From UBA6544 sp049601975 (GTDB lineage: Bacteria > Pseudomonadota > Alphaproteobacteria > UBA8366): 64,000 nucleotides of DNA. Positions 35,454 to 44,211 of the stretch are shown piece by piece. A program made the translations under genes and the position numbers. How positions within the stretch are numbered: position 1 is the first letter of the stretch; every line of letters starts with the position of its first letter. The notes under the pieces were generated by a model. It saw nothing but the letters and a program-made list of their open reading frames with translations. It had not been told where the DNA came from and did no database searches. The stretch covers positions 1-64,000 of the forward strand of contig JBMYRC010000005.1 in NCBI GenBank assembly GCA_049601975.1, given 5' to 3'.

Positions 35454-36581
35454 TCAACGGTGACCGGTATCGAGCTTACGCTCGAGCCAGAGGCTGTATC
35501 GCGACATGCTGAAACAGAAGACAAAATATATGATGGCTACAAAGATATAAGCTTCGTGCTCGAGCCCAAGCCATTTCGCATCGGTCACCGACGCCTTGGC
35601 GACGAGCAACAGATCGAAGAGCCCAATGATTGAAACGAGGGCCGTATCCTTAAAGAGGCCAATAAACGTATTGACGATCCCTGGGATAACGATCTTCAGC
35701 GCCTGCGGCAAAATGATCAGTCGCATACTTTGCCAATAATTCAGTCCAAGTGCTTGTGCAGCCTCGTTCTGTCCTTTCGGTAAGGCCTGTAACCCGCCGC
35801 GAACGACTTCCGCCATATAGGCGGATGAGAACATCGTGAACCCGATCAAGGCGCGCATCAGTTCGTTGAAGTTGACGCCTTCCGGTGCGAAGAGCGGCAA
35901 CATGAAAGACGCCATAAACAAGACCGTGATCAACGGCACCGCCCGCCACAGCTCGATGAAGGCGATACAGATCGTCCTGATAATCGGCATTTCGGAGCGC
36001 CGCCCAAGCGCCAATAGAATACCCAAGGGCAAAGAGAACAAGATCGCGACGGATGCCAACACTAAGGTCAACGCTAATCCGCCCCATTTATCCGTCGGTA
36101 CAATTGGCAATCCGAAGGCGCCGTACATCAGCACATAAGCAATGATCGGGAAGATGGCGACAATAAAGACCGCAGCATATGCTCTACCGGGGACCCGGTC
36201 CGACAAGATTGGAAGCAAGTTCAGACAGAACAAGACAAAAGTCAGATTTACCCGCCAACGCTCTGCTTCCGGATAGAAACCGTAGATGAACTGTCCGAAC
36301 CTATTGGGAATAATAGCCCAACATGCACCTTCGATTCCCTTGCAATCCAGATTACTATTTCCGGTCCAAACCGATGACAGGAATACCCAATCGATCAACG
36401 GCGGTAGAACCGTATACAAAAGATAAAGACTCAATATGGTCAAAAAGGCGTTCAGTGGAGAAGAAAATAGATTCTCACGAAGCCATCCTATAACACCCGC
36501 TGTTGAAAGCGGCGGCGGGGCTTGCGGAATGTGCTTCTCACGAACGAACACACGGTTAGGAAGGTTTGTTGTATCGCTCAT
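35454..36581 (-). CDS. aapM: General L-amino-acid ABC transporter permease AapM
   Basis: 375-residue inner-membrane permease of the HisM/GlnP type with a long N-terminal extension, as known for AapM. The conserved permease block is SSAYMAEVVRGGLQALPKGQNEAAQALGLNYWQSMRLIILPQALK, containing the EAA-type loop that contacts AapP. Several hydrophobic segments lie on both sides. GGAGAGG lies seven bases before ATG and the start is four bases after the aapQ stop. Confidence 0.95.
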   Translation of the reverse strand: MSDTTNLPNRVFVREKHIPQAPPPLSTAGVIGWLRENLFSSPLNAFLTILSLYLLYTVLPPLIDWVFLSSVWTGNSNLDCKGIEGACWAIIPNRFGQFIYGFYPEAERWRVNLTFVLFCLNLLPILSDRVPGRAYAAVFIVAIFPIIAYVLMYGAFGLPIVPTDKWGGLALTLVLASVAILFSLPLGILLALGRRSEMPIIRTICIAFIELWRAVPLITVLFMASFMLPLFAPEGVNFNELMRALIGFTMFSSAYMAEVVRGGLQALPKGQNEAAQALGLNYWQSMRLIILPQALKIVIPGIVNTFIGLFKDTALVSIIGLFDLLLVAKASVTDAKWLGLEHEAYIFVAIIYFVFCFSMSRYSLWLERKLDTGHR

Positions 36582-36585
36582 GGCA

Positions 36586-37785
36586 TCACCTCTCCACCAG
36601 CGAGATTTGTCTGTTATACCAGTTCATATATAGCGAGATCAGCAGGCTGAAGGTCAGATAGACCAACATACACATCGCGATAATCTCCAATGCCTGGCCG
36701 GTCTGATTGAGCGATATTCCGCCGAAGACGTTGAACAGGTCGGCGTAGCCAATGGCGATGCCAAGCGAAGAATTCTTGGTCAGATTGAGATACTGACTGA
36801 TCAGCGGCGGAACGATGACGCGCAGCGCCTGCGGAATGATTACAAGTCGCAAGGTCGGCCCTTGGCGTAAGCCCAAAGCATGCGCCGCCTCCGATTGACC
36901 GTGAGCAATCGCCAAAATTCCAGACCGCACAATCTCGGCGATAAATGCCGAAGTGTAGATCGTCAACGCGGCTAAGGCAGAGAACAGTTCAATCGGTATT
37001 TCCAACCCACCCGTGAACCGAAACCGACCCAGCGTCGCATATTCCCAAGCCAACGGGAAACCGAGAATCGCAGATACGAGAAGCGGAAAACCGATGAGAA
37101 TAGCAAGAGCCGTCCAAAGAACAGGAAACTGCTGGCCGGTCGCTTCTTGCCGTTTACGAGCCCAGCCTTTTATGTATCCGATCGCCGCAATCGCAATGAA
37201 GACAGAAGTCACTAAATACATAAAGCCGGATTCGGGTACCGGGTTCGGGCCTGTGAGGCCACGGTTGTGGATATAGAAGGTATCGAGAATTGGAAAGGAC
37301 TCGCGCACCAGCGGCAAGGATTGGAACACCGCGAAATGCCAGAAGAGAAACTGCAGCAGCAGTGGTACGTTTCTAATCGTCTCGATATAAACCCCAACAA
37401 GCCGAGATATCAGCCAGTTCTTGGACAATCTCAATACGCCGAGAACGAATCCGATGATCGTTGCCAGAACAATCCCCATTATCGAAATCAGGAATGTGTT
37501 GAGCAGGCCAACGACAAAAACCGCACCGTGTGTCGACCCGCCTTCGACCGAGTACGGAATCAAGGTCAACGGAATTTCAAAACCTGCAGGATTATCAAGA
37601 AAGTCGAAGCCGGCCTTAATGCCACGCTTCTCGAGATTCTGCATCGTATTTAAAACGATGAAGACGATTACGCCGGCCAGCGCGAGAACGAACGCCGCCT
37701 GAAAAATGAATGCTCGTACTTTGGGATCGTACCACCAGCGAATACCGCCGGTACCACTCCCGCCCGCTTTTACATCAACCGCCAT
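36586..37785 (-). CDS. aapQ: General L-amino-acid ABC transporter permease AapQ
   Basis: 399-residue inner-membrane permease, partner of AapM. The EAA-like block is TSAFIAEIVRSGILAIAHGQSEAAHALGLRQGPTLRLVIIPQALR, and NLTKNSSLGIAIGYADLFNVFGG is typical of AapQ. The N-terminus has a soluble stretch, then a transmembrane helix (FIFQAAFVLALAGVIVFIVL). Length fits Rhizobium-type AapQ. A strong hairpin separates it from aapJ, consistent with lower permease than binding-protein expression. Confidence 0.95.
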   Translation of the reverse strand: MAVDVKAGGSGTGGIRWWYDPKVRAFIFQAAFVLALAGVIVFIVLNTMQNLEKRGIKAGFDFLDNPAGFEIPLTLIPYSVEGGSTHGAVFVVGLLNTFLISIMGIVLATIIGFVLGVLRLSKNWLISRLVGVYIETIRNVPLLLQFLFWHFAVFQSLPLVRESFPILDTFYIHNRGLTGPNPVPESGFMYLVTSVFIAIAAIGYIKGWARKRQEATGQQFPVLWTALAILIGFPLLVSAILGFPLAWEYATLGRFRFTGGLEIPIELFSALAALTIYTSAFIAEIVRSGILAIAHGQSEAAHALGLRQGPTLRLVIIPQALRVIVPPLISQYLNLTKNSSLGIAIGYADLFNVFGGISLNQTGQALEIIAMCMLVYLTFSLLISLYMNWYNRQISLVER

Positions 37786-37847
37786 GCCGAGCCCCCACTC
37801 TTAATCAATTGCAGCGCGGAAGTTTTACTTTTCTTATTGGAACGCAT

Positions 37848-37880
37848 CGCCCGACCTGCCGCAATGCGACGGGCCGGGCG
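37848..37880 (-). promoter_or_regulatory. Intercistronic hairpin between aapJ and aapQ
   Basis: On the minus strand CGCCCGGCC pairs with GGTCGGGCG (nine pairs, one G-U) around a 15-base loop that can itself form CGC-ATT-GCG. No T-run follows, so it is not a standard terminator. It probably protects the 3' end of a processed aapJ messenger or partly attenuates transcription into aapQMP. Confidence 0.55.
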
Positions 37881-37914
37881 TGTGTTCGTTAGCCGAATTA
37901 AATAAGCTTTCGGA

Positions 37915-38940
37915 TCAACGGAACGGAGCTGCGTAGATGATGCCGCCCTTAGTCCAAAGATTGTTCACGCCGCGATCGAGACCGATCGGCGTGTTCGGGC
38001 CGATATGACGATCATAGATCTCGCCATAATTACCGACCGCTTTAATGACCTGATAGGCCCAATCCTTGTTTAGGCCGAGGAAGCTACCGAAGTCGCCTTC
38101 TTCACCGAGGAGACGCTTGATCTCCGGATTGTCAGAGGATTTCATTTGATCGACATTGCCTTGCGTCACACCGAGTTCTTCCGCGACGACCAACGCATTG
38201 CGAACCCAACGTGCGATATCACCCCAAGTGTTATCGCCGTGGCGCACGACCGGGCCGAGCGGCTCTTTTGAGATAATTTCCGGTAGGACCATATGCGCAT
38301 CTGGGTCTTTCAGAACCGAACGTTGTGCTGCAAGACCGGAGCGATCCGTCGTGTAAACGTCGCAACGATTTGCCGCATAGTTCTGACGGGCTTCCGCGGC
38401 GTCTTCGACAACGACGGATTTGAACTTCATCTTATTCGCACGGAAGTAATCCGCGAGATTGAGCTCGGTCGTCGTACCGGTCTGGATGCAGACCGAAGCG
38501 TCGTTGAGTTCCTTGGCGCTCTTCACACCGAGGTCTTTGCGAGCGATAAAGCCCTGACCATCGTAATATGTGACACCGACGAATTCGAAGCCGAGATTCA
38601 CATCACGTTTGAATGTCCACGTCGTATTGCGGGACAGAATATCGATCTCGCCAGATTGCAATGCCGGGAACCGGGTCTTACCGGTCAACGGCTTATAAGT
38701 GACCTTATCAGGATCGGCAAAAACCGCTGCACTCATTGCACGGCAATAGTCGACGTCAAAACCTTTGAAGACACCCTTATCATCAGGCGCTGCGAAGCCG
38801 GCAAGACCTGTATTAACACCGCAGACCAGCTGCCCCCGTTTTTTAACACTATCTAATGTCGGGCTAGCCGCAGCGGCAGAACCCGCCGAGACCGCAACCG
38901 CCGCAACCGCGCCAAGCGCGGAAAGCACGAAACGATTCAT
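37915..38940 (-). CDS. aapJ: General L-amino-acid ABC transporter substrate-binding protein AapJ
   Basis: 341-residue periplasmic binding protein with a clear Sec signal peptide (about residues 1-25, ending in SAAAAS). The mature domain shows VKKRGQLVCGVNTGLAGFA, KGFDVDYCRAMSAAVF, the ligand-binding LTGKTRFPALQSGEIDILSRNTTWT and ETTELNLADYF-like QTGTTTELNLADYF. Length and ending (GVNNLWTKGGIIYAAPFR) match AapJ/BztA. GGGAG lies nine bases before the chosen Met; an upstream in-frame extension is ignored because it would hide the signal peptide. First gene of aapJQMP. Confidence 0.96.
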   Translation of the reverse strand: MNRFVLSALGAVAAVAVSAGSAAAASPTLDSVKKRGQLVCGVNTGLAGFAAPDDKGVFKGFDVDYCRAMSAAVFADPDKVTYKPLTGKTRFPALQSGEIDILSRNTTWTFKRDVNLGFEFVGVTYYDGQGFIARKDLGVKSAKELNDASVCIQTGTTTELNLADYFRANKMKFKSVVVEDAAEARQNYAANRCDVYTTDRSGLAAQRSVLKDPDAHMVLPEIISKEPLGPVVRHGDNTWGDIARWVRNALVVAEELGVTQGNVDQMKSSDNPEIKRLLGEEGDFGSFLGLNKDWAYQVIKAVGNYGEIYDRHIGPNTPIGLDRGVNNLWTKGGIIYAAPFR

Positions 38941-39165
38941 TATTTGAACTCCCTGTTTAATTTTCCCGTTCCTACGAACGATGAACACCGAAAGATAATT
39001 CTATCGGTATCGCAAGTTTCCGAAAAAAAATTACACGGTGATTTCATCCGTCACAAGGCTGTCGCGCCACCAGGACTGCGCAATTACGGTTAATGGCATT
39101 CTACGTATCAATGAGTTAGTGTTAGACCCAACATGCAACTAAATGCGGCAAAGAGGCAAAATAGA

Positions 39166-40284
39166 ATGAATGACTCTGGACCGAAAACTTGGTCGGATGC
39201 TACGTGGGATGTGATTGACCCGAGCATCGTCGGCATGGATTCCGAAGCCCTTGGGGCAACCGTCGAGTTTCACCGCGACGAGGAAGCCGACGCGGACCGC
39301 AGTTTATCCAAAGGTCTTCTGTCCGTGGCGGGTAACGCTGAGCCCGAACAATGGGCAGTCCTCCTGGGCCCGACAAAACCACGCGGCGATCCTAACGGTT
39401 TGGTGCTACGTCACGGGAAGCTCGCCGCATCTTGGGGTGATACGGAACGCGTCGACATGACCTTCAGCGCAACGAAAAGTTATCTCGCCGTCCTTACTGG
39501 GTTCGCCGTAGAGAAAGGGTTGATTAAGAACATCGATGAACCGATGCGAAATTACGCCCTCGATGATGGGTTCGAGTCGACGCAGAACCGCGACATCACC
39601 TGGCGTCATCTCCTGCAGCAAGCCAGCGAATGGGAAGGCACGTTGTGGGACAAACCCGACCTGGTCGACCGAAACAGAGTCGTCGGTGCCGGTGCGGACA
39701 ATTCGAAGAAAGGCACGCACCGTGATCTGCAAAAACCCGGTACGTTTTACGAATACAACGACGTACGGGTGAACCGGCTGGCCTTATCCTTGATGCAGGT
39801 CTTCCGTCGGCCGCTGCCTGAAGTGCTGAAGGAATCCATCATGGATCCCATTGGTGCCAGCGATACCTGGGAATGGCACGGTTACGAGAATTCATGGGTG
39901 AAAATCGACGGCAAGCAAATGCAATCGGTCCCAGGTGGCGCGCATTGGGGCGGCGGATTATGGATTTCCAGCCGCGATCACGCACGGTTCGGATCGCTCA
40001 TTCTCAATCATGGGCGATGGGGCAGTCAGCGGATCATGGGCGAAGGTTGGGTCGACGCTCTGTGCGAGCCGTCTCCGTGCAATCCCAATTACGGTTTCAT
40101 GTGGTGGCTCAATACCGGGCGCACTCTCTTTCCAAGTGCTCCGGCATCCAGTTTCTTCGCTCTTGGTGCGGGTCAGAACATCGTCTGGCTCGACCGCGAA
40201 CTTGATCTCGTCGCCGTTTTCCGTTGGATCAAACAAAAAAGCACGGACGGCCTGATCGGCAAGGTCATGGAAGCTATAAAATAG
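39166..40284 (+). CDS. Serine hydrolase, beta-lactamase/penicillin-binding-like family
   Basis: 372-residue cytoplasmic serine hydrolase without signal peptide. The S-x-x-K nucleophile motif is SATK (S101, K104). The second motif reads Y-N-D (about 197-199) within FYEYNDVRVNRLALSLM, where classical class C enzymes have Y-x-N. GAHWGGGLWISSRDHARFG is the third conserved region. This pattern is closer to 6-aminohexanoate-dimer hydrolase-like and esterase-type members than to true beta-lactamases. GAGG lies nine bases before the chosen Met. Substrate unknown. Confidence 0.86.
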   Translation: MNDSGPKTWSDATWDVIDPSIVGMDSEALGATVEFHRDEEADADRSLSKGLLSVAGNAEPEQWAVLLGPTKPRGDPNGLVLRHGKLAASWGDTERVDMTFSATKSYLAVLTGFAVEKGLIKNIDEPMRNYALDDGFESTQNRDITWRHLLQQASEWEGTLWDKPDLVDRNRVVGAGADNSKKGTHRDLQKPGTFYEYNDVRVNRLALSLMQVFRRPLPEVLKESIMDPIGASDTWEWHGYENSWVKIDGKQMQSVPGGAHWGGGLWISSRDHARFGSLILNHGRWGSQRIMGEGWVDALCEPSPCNPNYGFMWWLNTGRTLFPSAPASSFFALGAGQNIVWLDRELDLVAVFRWIKQKSTDGLIGKVMEAIK

Positions 40285-40412
40285 TCGCCGTCCACCTGAA
40301 CACATAGCATTGCCAAGTCGCCCTTTCAGAGGATTTAATGACAGCGTCTCGTTCGTACGCGGCATCGAATTTGCGCTTGAAACCACAAAATTGATCAAGG
40401 CGATATACGAAA

Positions 40413-41696
40413 ATGCTTGGTTGGGTTTTAGGGAAGCGGCGACGCAAGAAGCGTAAGAAAAAGCCGAAAGGGAAACGGCCAAGTTACGATCAGGCAAAGA
40501 TCATCCTTGAGAATGGCGATGTCGCGGATCGGCGCGACCTCGCTATGCATGAAGATATCGAGCCGGAAATTCTATATTTCCTCGCCAATGACAAAGATCC
40601 CCTAGTTCGCCGCGAAATTGCCGATAATGACGGAACGCCCCTGCAAGCCGATATTATCCTGGCAAAGGATCCGGACGAAGAAGTCCGCAAGGAGGTCGCC
40701 CACAAACTTGGGCGTCTATTGCCGGACATTTCAGCCGATCAACAAGACAAGCTATCGAAGATGGCGCTCGATATTCTCGACACTTTGGCGCGCGATCAGA
40801 TGCGAGACGTCCGCGCCATCGTCTCCGATGAAATCAAACACGCTCGAAATGTTCCGAAGAACGTTGTGCGCCGTTTGGCGGAAGATGCGGAATCCGTCGT
40901 CTCGGCCCCTGTTCTCGAATACTCACCGCTATTGAGCGATAAGGATTTGCTTGAAATCGTGGCATTGGGAATAGAGAGCGGCGCGATGACATCGATCGCC
41001 AAGCGCAAGGAGCTCCCGCAAGAAGTGGCCGACGCCATCATCGTAAGCGGTGACGATAACGCCATACCCGAGCTGTTGGAAAATAAGAGCGCTAAGATCA
41101 GCGAGAAAACCATCGACATGATTGCAATCGAAGCGGAGGGTCATGAGGAATGGCATCCACCCCTTGTCAACCGCGATAACCTGCCAGTCAGAACCGTGCG
41201 CCGGATTGCAAGTTTCGTGAGTGCCGCGTTGTTCGAGCGCCTGATCGAAAACAACGATGTCGAAGAAAAGGCGGTTGACGAAATGCGAATGGAGGTTCGC
41301 AAACGCATCGATTCCAACGAACTTCTGGACACGGAAACCGACACCGCGAGAGAAAAAGCGACGGAACGCGCGGAGAAACTGTTCAAACAAGGGAAACTTA
41401 CGGAAGACGTCGTCAAGAAAGCCATCGACGTCAACGACAGCCACTTCACCCGTTACGCAATATCCCATATGTCCGGTCTGCCGTCCGAAGTCGTGACGAA
41501 AATGCTCGGCTCCGGTAGTGGCAAGGCCGTGACTTCCCTTTGTTGGAAAGCCGGCATGACGATGCGCATGGCGGTCCAGCTACAAAGAAAAGTCGCGAAG
41601 GTACCCCCTAAGTCACTCCTCCGGTCACGGGGCGGAAATGAATACCCGCTTACGGTCGACGATATGGAATGGCAAATCGAATTCTACGAACACTAA
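40413..41696 (+). CDS. DUF2336-type alpha-helical repeat protein
   Basis: 427-residue protein that begins with a very basic stretch (KRRRKKRKKKPKGKR, residues 8-22) and continues as alpha-helical HEAT-like repeats: IEPEILYFLANDKDPLVRREIADN, IILAKDPDEEVRKEVAHKLG, RDVRAIVSDEIKHARNVP. The family (DUF2336) is common in alphaproteobacteria and of unknown function. The C-terminal WKAGMTMRMAVQLQRKVAKVPP...GGNEYPLTVDDMEWQIEFY block recurs in the family. The polybasic start suggests binding to nucleic acid or acidic membrane surface. It stands alone. Confidence 0.8.
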   Translation: MLGWVLGKRRRKKRKKKPKGKRPSYDQAKIILENGDVADRRDLAMHEDIEPEILYFLANDKDPLVRREIADNDGTPLQADIILAKDPDEEVRKEVAHKLGRLLPDISADQQDKLSKMALDILDTLARDQMRDVRAIVSDEIKHARNVPKNVVRRLAEDAESVVSAPVLEYSPLLSDKDLLEIVALGIESGAMTSIAKRKELPQEVADAIIVSGDDNAIPELLENKSAKISEKTIDMIAIEAEGHEEWHPPLVNRDNLPVRTVRRIASFVSAALFERLIENNDVEEKAVDEMRMEVRKRIDSNELLDTETDTAREKATERAEKLFKQGKLTEDVVKKAIDVNDSHFTRYAISHMSGLPSEVVTKMLGSGSGKAVTSLCWKAGMTMRMAVQLQRKVAKVPPKSLLRSRGGNEYPLTVDDMEWQIEFYEH

Positions 41697-41718
41697 CAAG
41701 CAAGGCCGAGCTTCCGTC

Positions 41719-42420
41719 TTAGAAATTCTCCACCCACGGCCGCAATTCCACTTCCCATGTCCAAGAGCTGCGGTGTTGTCGGTGGATATGCATATAGGTC
41801 TCCGCAATCGCATCCGGCTCCAACGTGCCGTCTTCTCCAAGCTTCGCGGCCCTTTCGTCGCCTGGGCCCGCGTTAATACCACCATCGATCACGAAATGCG
41901 CGACATGCACGTTCTGCGGTGCCAATTCTCGAGCCATGCTTTGACTGAGACCACGAAGCCCAAATTTACCCATCGCGAAAGCTGATGAGTTGGGATAACC
42001 CTTCACACTAGCCGATGCGCCAGTGAATAAAATTGTACCGCTACCGCGCTCGCGCATCTGCTTCGCGGCGTGATGGCCGACGAGGAAGCCAGCATAACAG
42101 GTCACAGTGATCGCCTTTTGCACGGCAATTGGATCAATTTCATGCACACCGCCTCGTACACGGGCACTGGCATTGAAAACAACCAAATTGGGCTCCCCTA
42201 TATCTCCATTGACATCCTGGAACAGTTTTTCCACTTCCGCCGGATCGCTCGCGTCGCAAGCATACGTTTTCGCATTCGTCTCCGCCGCGAGTGCCCTCAA
42301 CTTTTCCACGTTTCGTGCCGCCAAGGCGACGCTCATGCCTTCCTTATGGCAAAGCCGCGCCATCGAAGCACTCAACCCGCTCCCCACTCCCACAATCAGC
42401 ACCTTCTCACCACTAGTCAT
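41719..42420 (-). CDS. SDR-fold protein lacking the catalytic tyrosine
   Basis: 233-residue short-chain dehydrogenase/reductase fold. The nucleotide-binding start is LIVGVGSGLSASMARL rather than T-G-x3-G-x-G, and the catalytic Y-x3-K reads FAMGK, with Phe for Tyr, in NSSAFAMGKFGLRGLSQSMAREL. The N-A-S-A strand and GGINAGPGDE near the C-terminus fit a distinct SDR subgroup. It may bind NAD(P) without classical reduction chemistry, or use another acid. Convergent with the DUF2336 gene, 22 bases away. Confidence 0.82.
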   Translation of the reverse strand: MTSGEKVLIVGVGSGLSASMARLCHKEGMSVALAARNVEKLRALAAETNAKTYACDASDPAEVEKLFQDVNGDIGEPNLVVFNASARVRGGVHEIDPIAVQKAITVTCYAGFLVGHHAAKQMRERGSGTILFTGASASVKGYPNSSAFAMGKFGLRGLSQSMARELAPQNVHVAHFVIDGGINAGPGDERAAKLGEDGTLEPDAIAETYMHIHRQHRSSWTWEVELRPWVENF

Positions 42421-42604
42421 TTACCGCCTCCCGAAAACTTTCCATTTCAACACATGTTACAATGAGCGTACGGAAGCGACGGTCGCGGACAAGTGAAAAA
42501 TCGTTACCGCGTATCGATGGCTTGATCGGCCCATCATCAGTTAGGATGAATTCGTTACACAAACTTGGCGGAATGCCGTTCTCATTTTACTGATATCATG
42601 TGCC

Positions 42605-43218
42605 ATGCACTCCGCGTCGGCACAGAGCAGTCTGGTCACCGAATGCGCACAACGCAAAGATCACCGCGCCATCGAAATATGTCGGCTCGCAGCCGAACAG
42701 AATGCGGATGATCCAAAAGTCTCGAAGTTACTCGCCAAAACGCTCATCAGGCACGGAGCCTTCGCCGAGGCGAGCGAAGTGCAGGGCACGATCGTCCAGC
42801 TACGCCCGGACGATTGGGCCGCGCAATACGACTATGCCGGAACGCTTGGTTTCGTGCGCCGATCAAGCGCGCGACAGCGCCGCGTCCGGATCACATACCC
42901 TCATATCAATCGGCCACCCTCATCTTCACGATGATGGGACAGCATGCGGAAGCTGTGTCGCAAACCCGCAAAGCGGCGGGACTCGGCAGCTCCGTCGCGA
43001 TGTTTGATATGGTCCGCTATTATGCGGAAGGGCTCGGCGTCGAGAAATCCGATGCCGAAGCCTTCAGCTGGACGAAACAAGCTGCGGAAAACGGGCATCT
43101 ATTGGCGATGAGAGAGATGATCAAGATTTTTCTTGAAGGCCGCTACGGCCAAGCACCCAACGACACCAAGGCCGTGGATTGGGCGACCCGCCAACGCGCA
43201 GCCAAGGGAAACCGTTAA
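42605..43218 (+). pseudogene. TPR/Sel1-repeat protein gene, frameshifted
   Basis: The first frame (42605-42934) begins with TPR-like helices: CAQRKDHRAIEICRLAAEQNADDPKVSKLLAKTLIRHGAFAEA...LRPDDWAAQYDYAGTLG. The second frame, open to 43218, continues with YQSATLIFTMMGQHAEAVSQTRKAAGLGSSVAMFDMVRYYAEGLGVEKSDAEAFSWTKQAAENGHLLAM, a clear Sel1 repeat. The frame change lies between about 42850 and 42915 and may involve two slips, since part of the expected sequence is in the third frame. Intact, it would be about 205 residues. Confidence 0.6.
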
Positions 43219-43221
43219 AAG

Positions 43222-44121
43222 TTAGTTCTTCATCCCCGTGTATACGAGTTCGAGAAACTTCTTCGGCTTAAGAAATCCATTACCCCAATCAGCATCGAAT
43301 TCCGCCGTCGGGCTGGCCGCATAAAGATATTCCAATTTCTTACCGCCAGCGACGGCAGCGGCGATACGCTTGCCGATACTATCGAGCATATTTCGATAAG
43401 CGATCAATTCAGCTTTATTCGAAAGCGGGCCATGCCCCGGTATGATTTTCGTCTTCGGGCCCGCCATCGCAATCACTTTGTCGGCAATTTTAATCACACC
43501 GTCGATCGAACCGCCGTGCTGGAAATCAATGAACGGATAGCGCCCATTAAAGTATGTATCGCCCATATGGATGACATTTGCACCGACAAAATGAACCACG
43601 GAGTCGCCATTCGTATGCGCGGCCGGAGCATGAAAAATCTGAATGGTCTCGCCATTTAAATGAAAGGTGACACCATCTGAGAATGTTACGATGGGTAACG
43701 CCACCTCTGGTGCTGCTGGAATTTTTTTCCCGAAAGCTTTCAGAAATTGATCGGCGCTCATTAGTTTGCGCACATTGTCGTGGGCAACAATGGCCACACC
43801 GGCCTTACCAAGATTCTCGTTTCCGCCCGTGTGATCGAAATGCCAATGCGTATTAAGGACAAAGCGGATCGGCTCTTCGGAAATTTTCCCGATGGCCGCT
43901 AATATTTTTGGCGTTAGCGGCGCAAATTGATCGTCGATCATGAAAACACCGTCCGGTCCCGCCGACAGACCAATATTCCCACCTTGTCCGACCAGCATAT
44001 GAATGCCTTCACCAAGATCTGTAGCAGTTATCTGCACTTCCTTCTTCTCTTGAGCAGATAGTGAAGCAGCACCCATCATACTTACCGCGACAATGGCGCT
44101 TCCCATCAAAAAATTGCGCAT
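43222..44121 (-). CDS. Exported metallo-beta-lactamase-fold hydrolase
   Basis: 299-residue secreted protein with an N-terminal signal peptide (MRNFLMGSAIVAVSMMGAAS, cleavage near LSAQ). Zinc ligands are visible as THWHFDHTGG (HxHxDH), His in HAPAAHTNGDSVVHF, Asp in MGDTYFNG and His in IPGHGP. It resembles the class B-like periplasmic family that includes true metallo-beta-lactamases and many lactonases or quinoprotein-associated proteins; activity is not known. AAGGG lies eight bases before the chosen Met. It ends three bases from the convergent broken Sel1 gene. Confidence 0.88.
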   Translation of the reverse strand: MRNFLMGSAIVAVSMMGAASLSAQEKKEVQITATDLGEGIHMLVGQGGNIGLSAGPDGVFMIDDQFAPLTPKILAAIGKISEEPIRFVLNTHWHFDHTGGNENLGKAGVAIVAHDNVRKLMSADQFLKAFGKKIPAAPEVALPIVTFSDGVTFHLNGETIQIFHAPAAHTNGDSVVHFVGANVIHMGDTYFNGRYPFIDFQHGGSIDGVIKIADKVIAMAGPKTKIIPGHGPLSNKAELIAYRNMLDSIGKRIAAAVAGGKKLEYLYAASPTAEFDADWGNGFLKPKKFLELVYTGMKN

Positions 44122-44211
44122 GACTAAATCCCTTTGCCCTGACATCTGGTGGAGACGTTTCGGTAATTTATGCCTCAAGGCGACTTCATAAATCTACTCA
44201 AGACTCCGTGA

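Noticed and set aside
39166..40284. Antibiotic beta-lactamase
   Set aside because: No signal peptide and a Y-N-D second motif; it fits esterase/amide-hydrolase relatives better.
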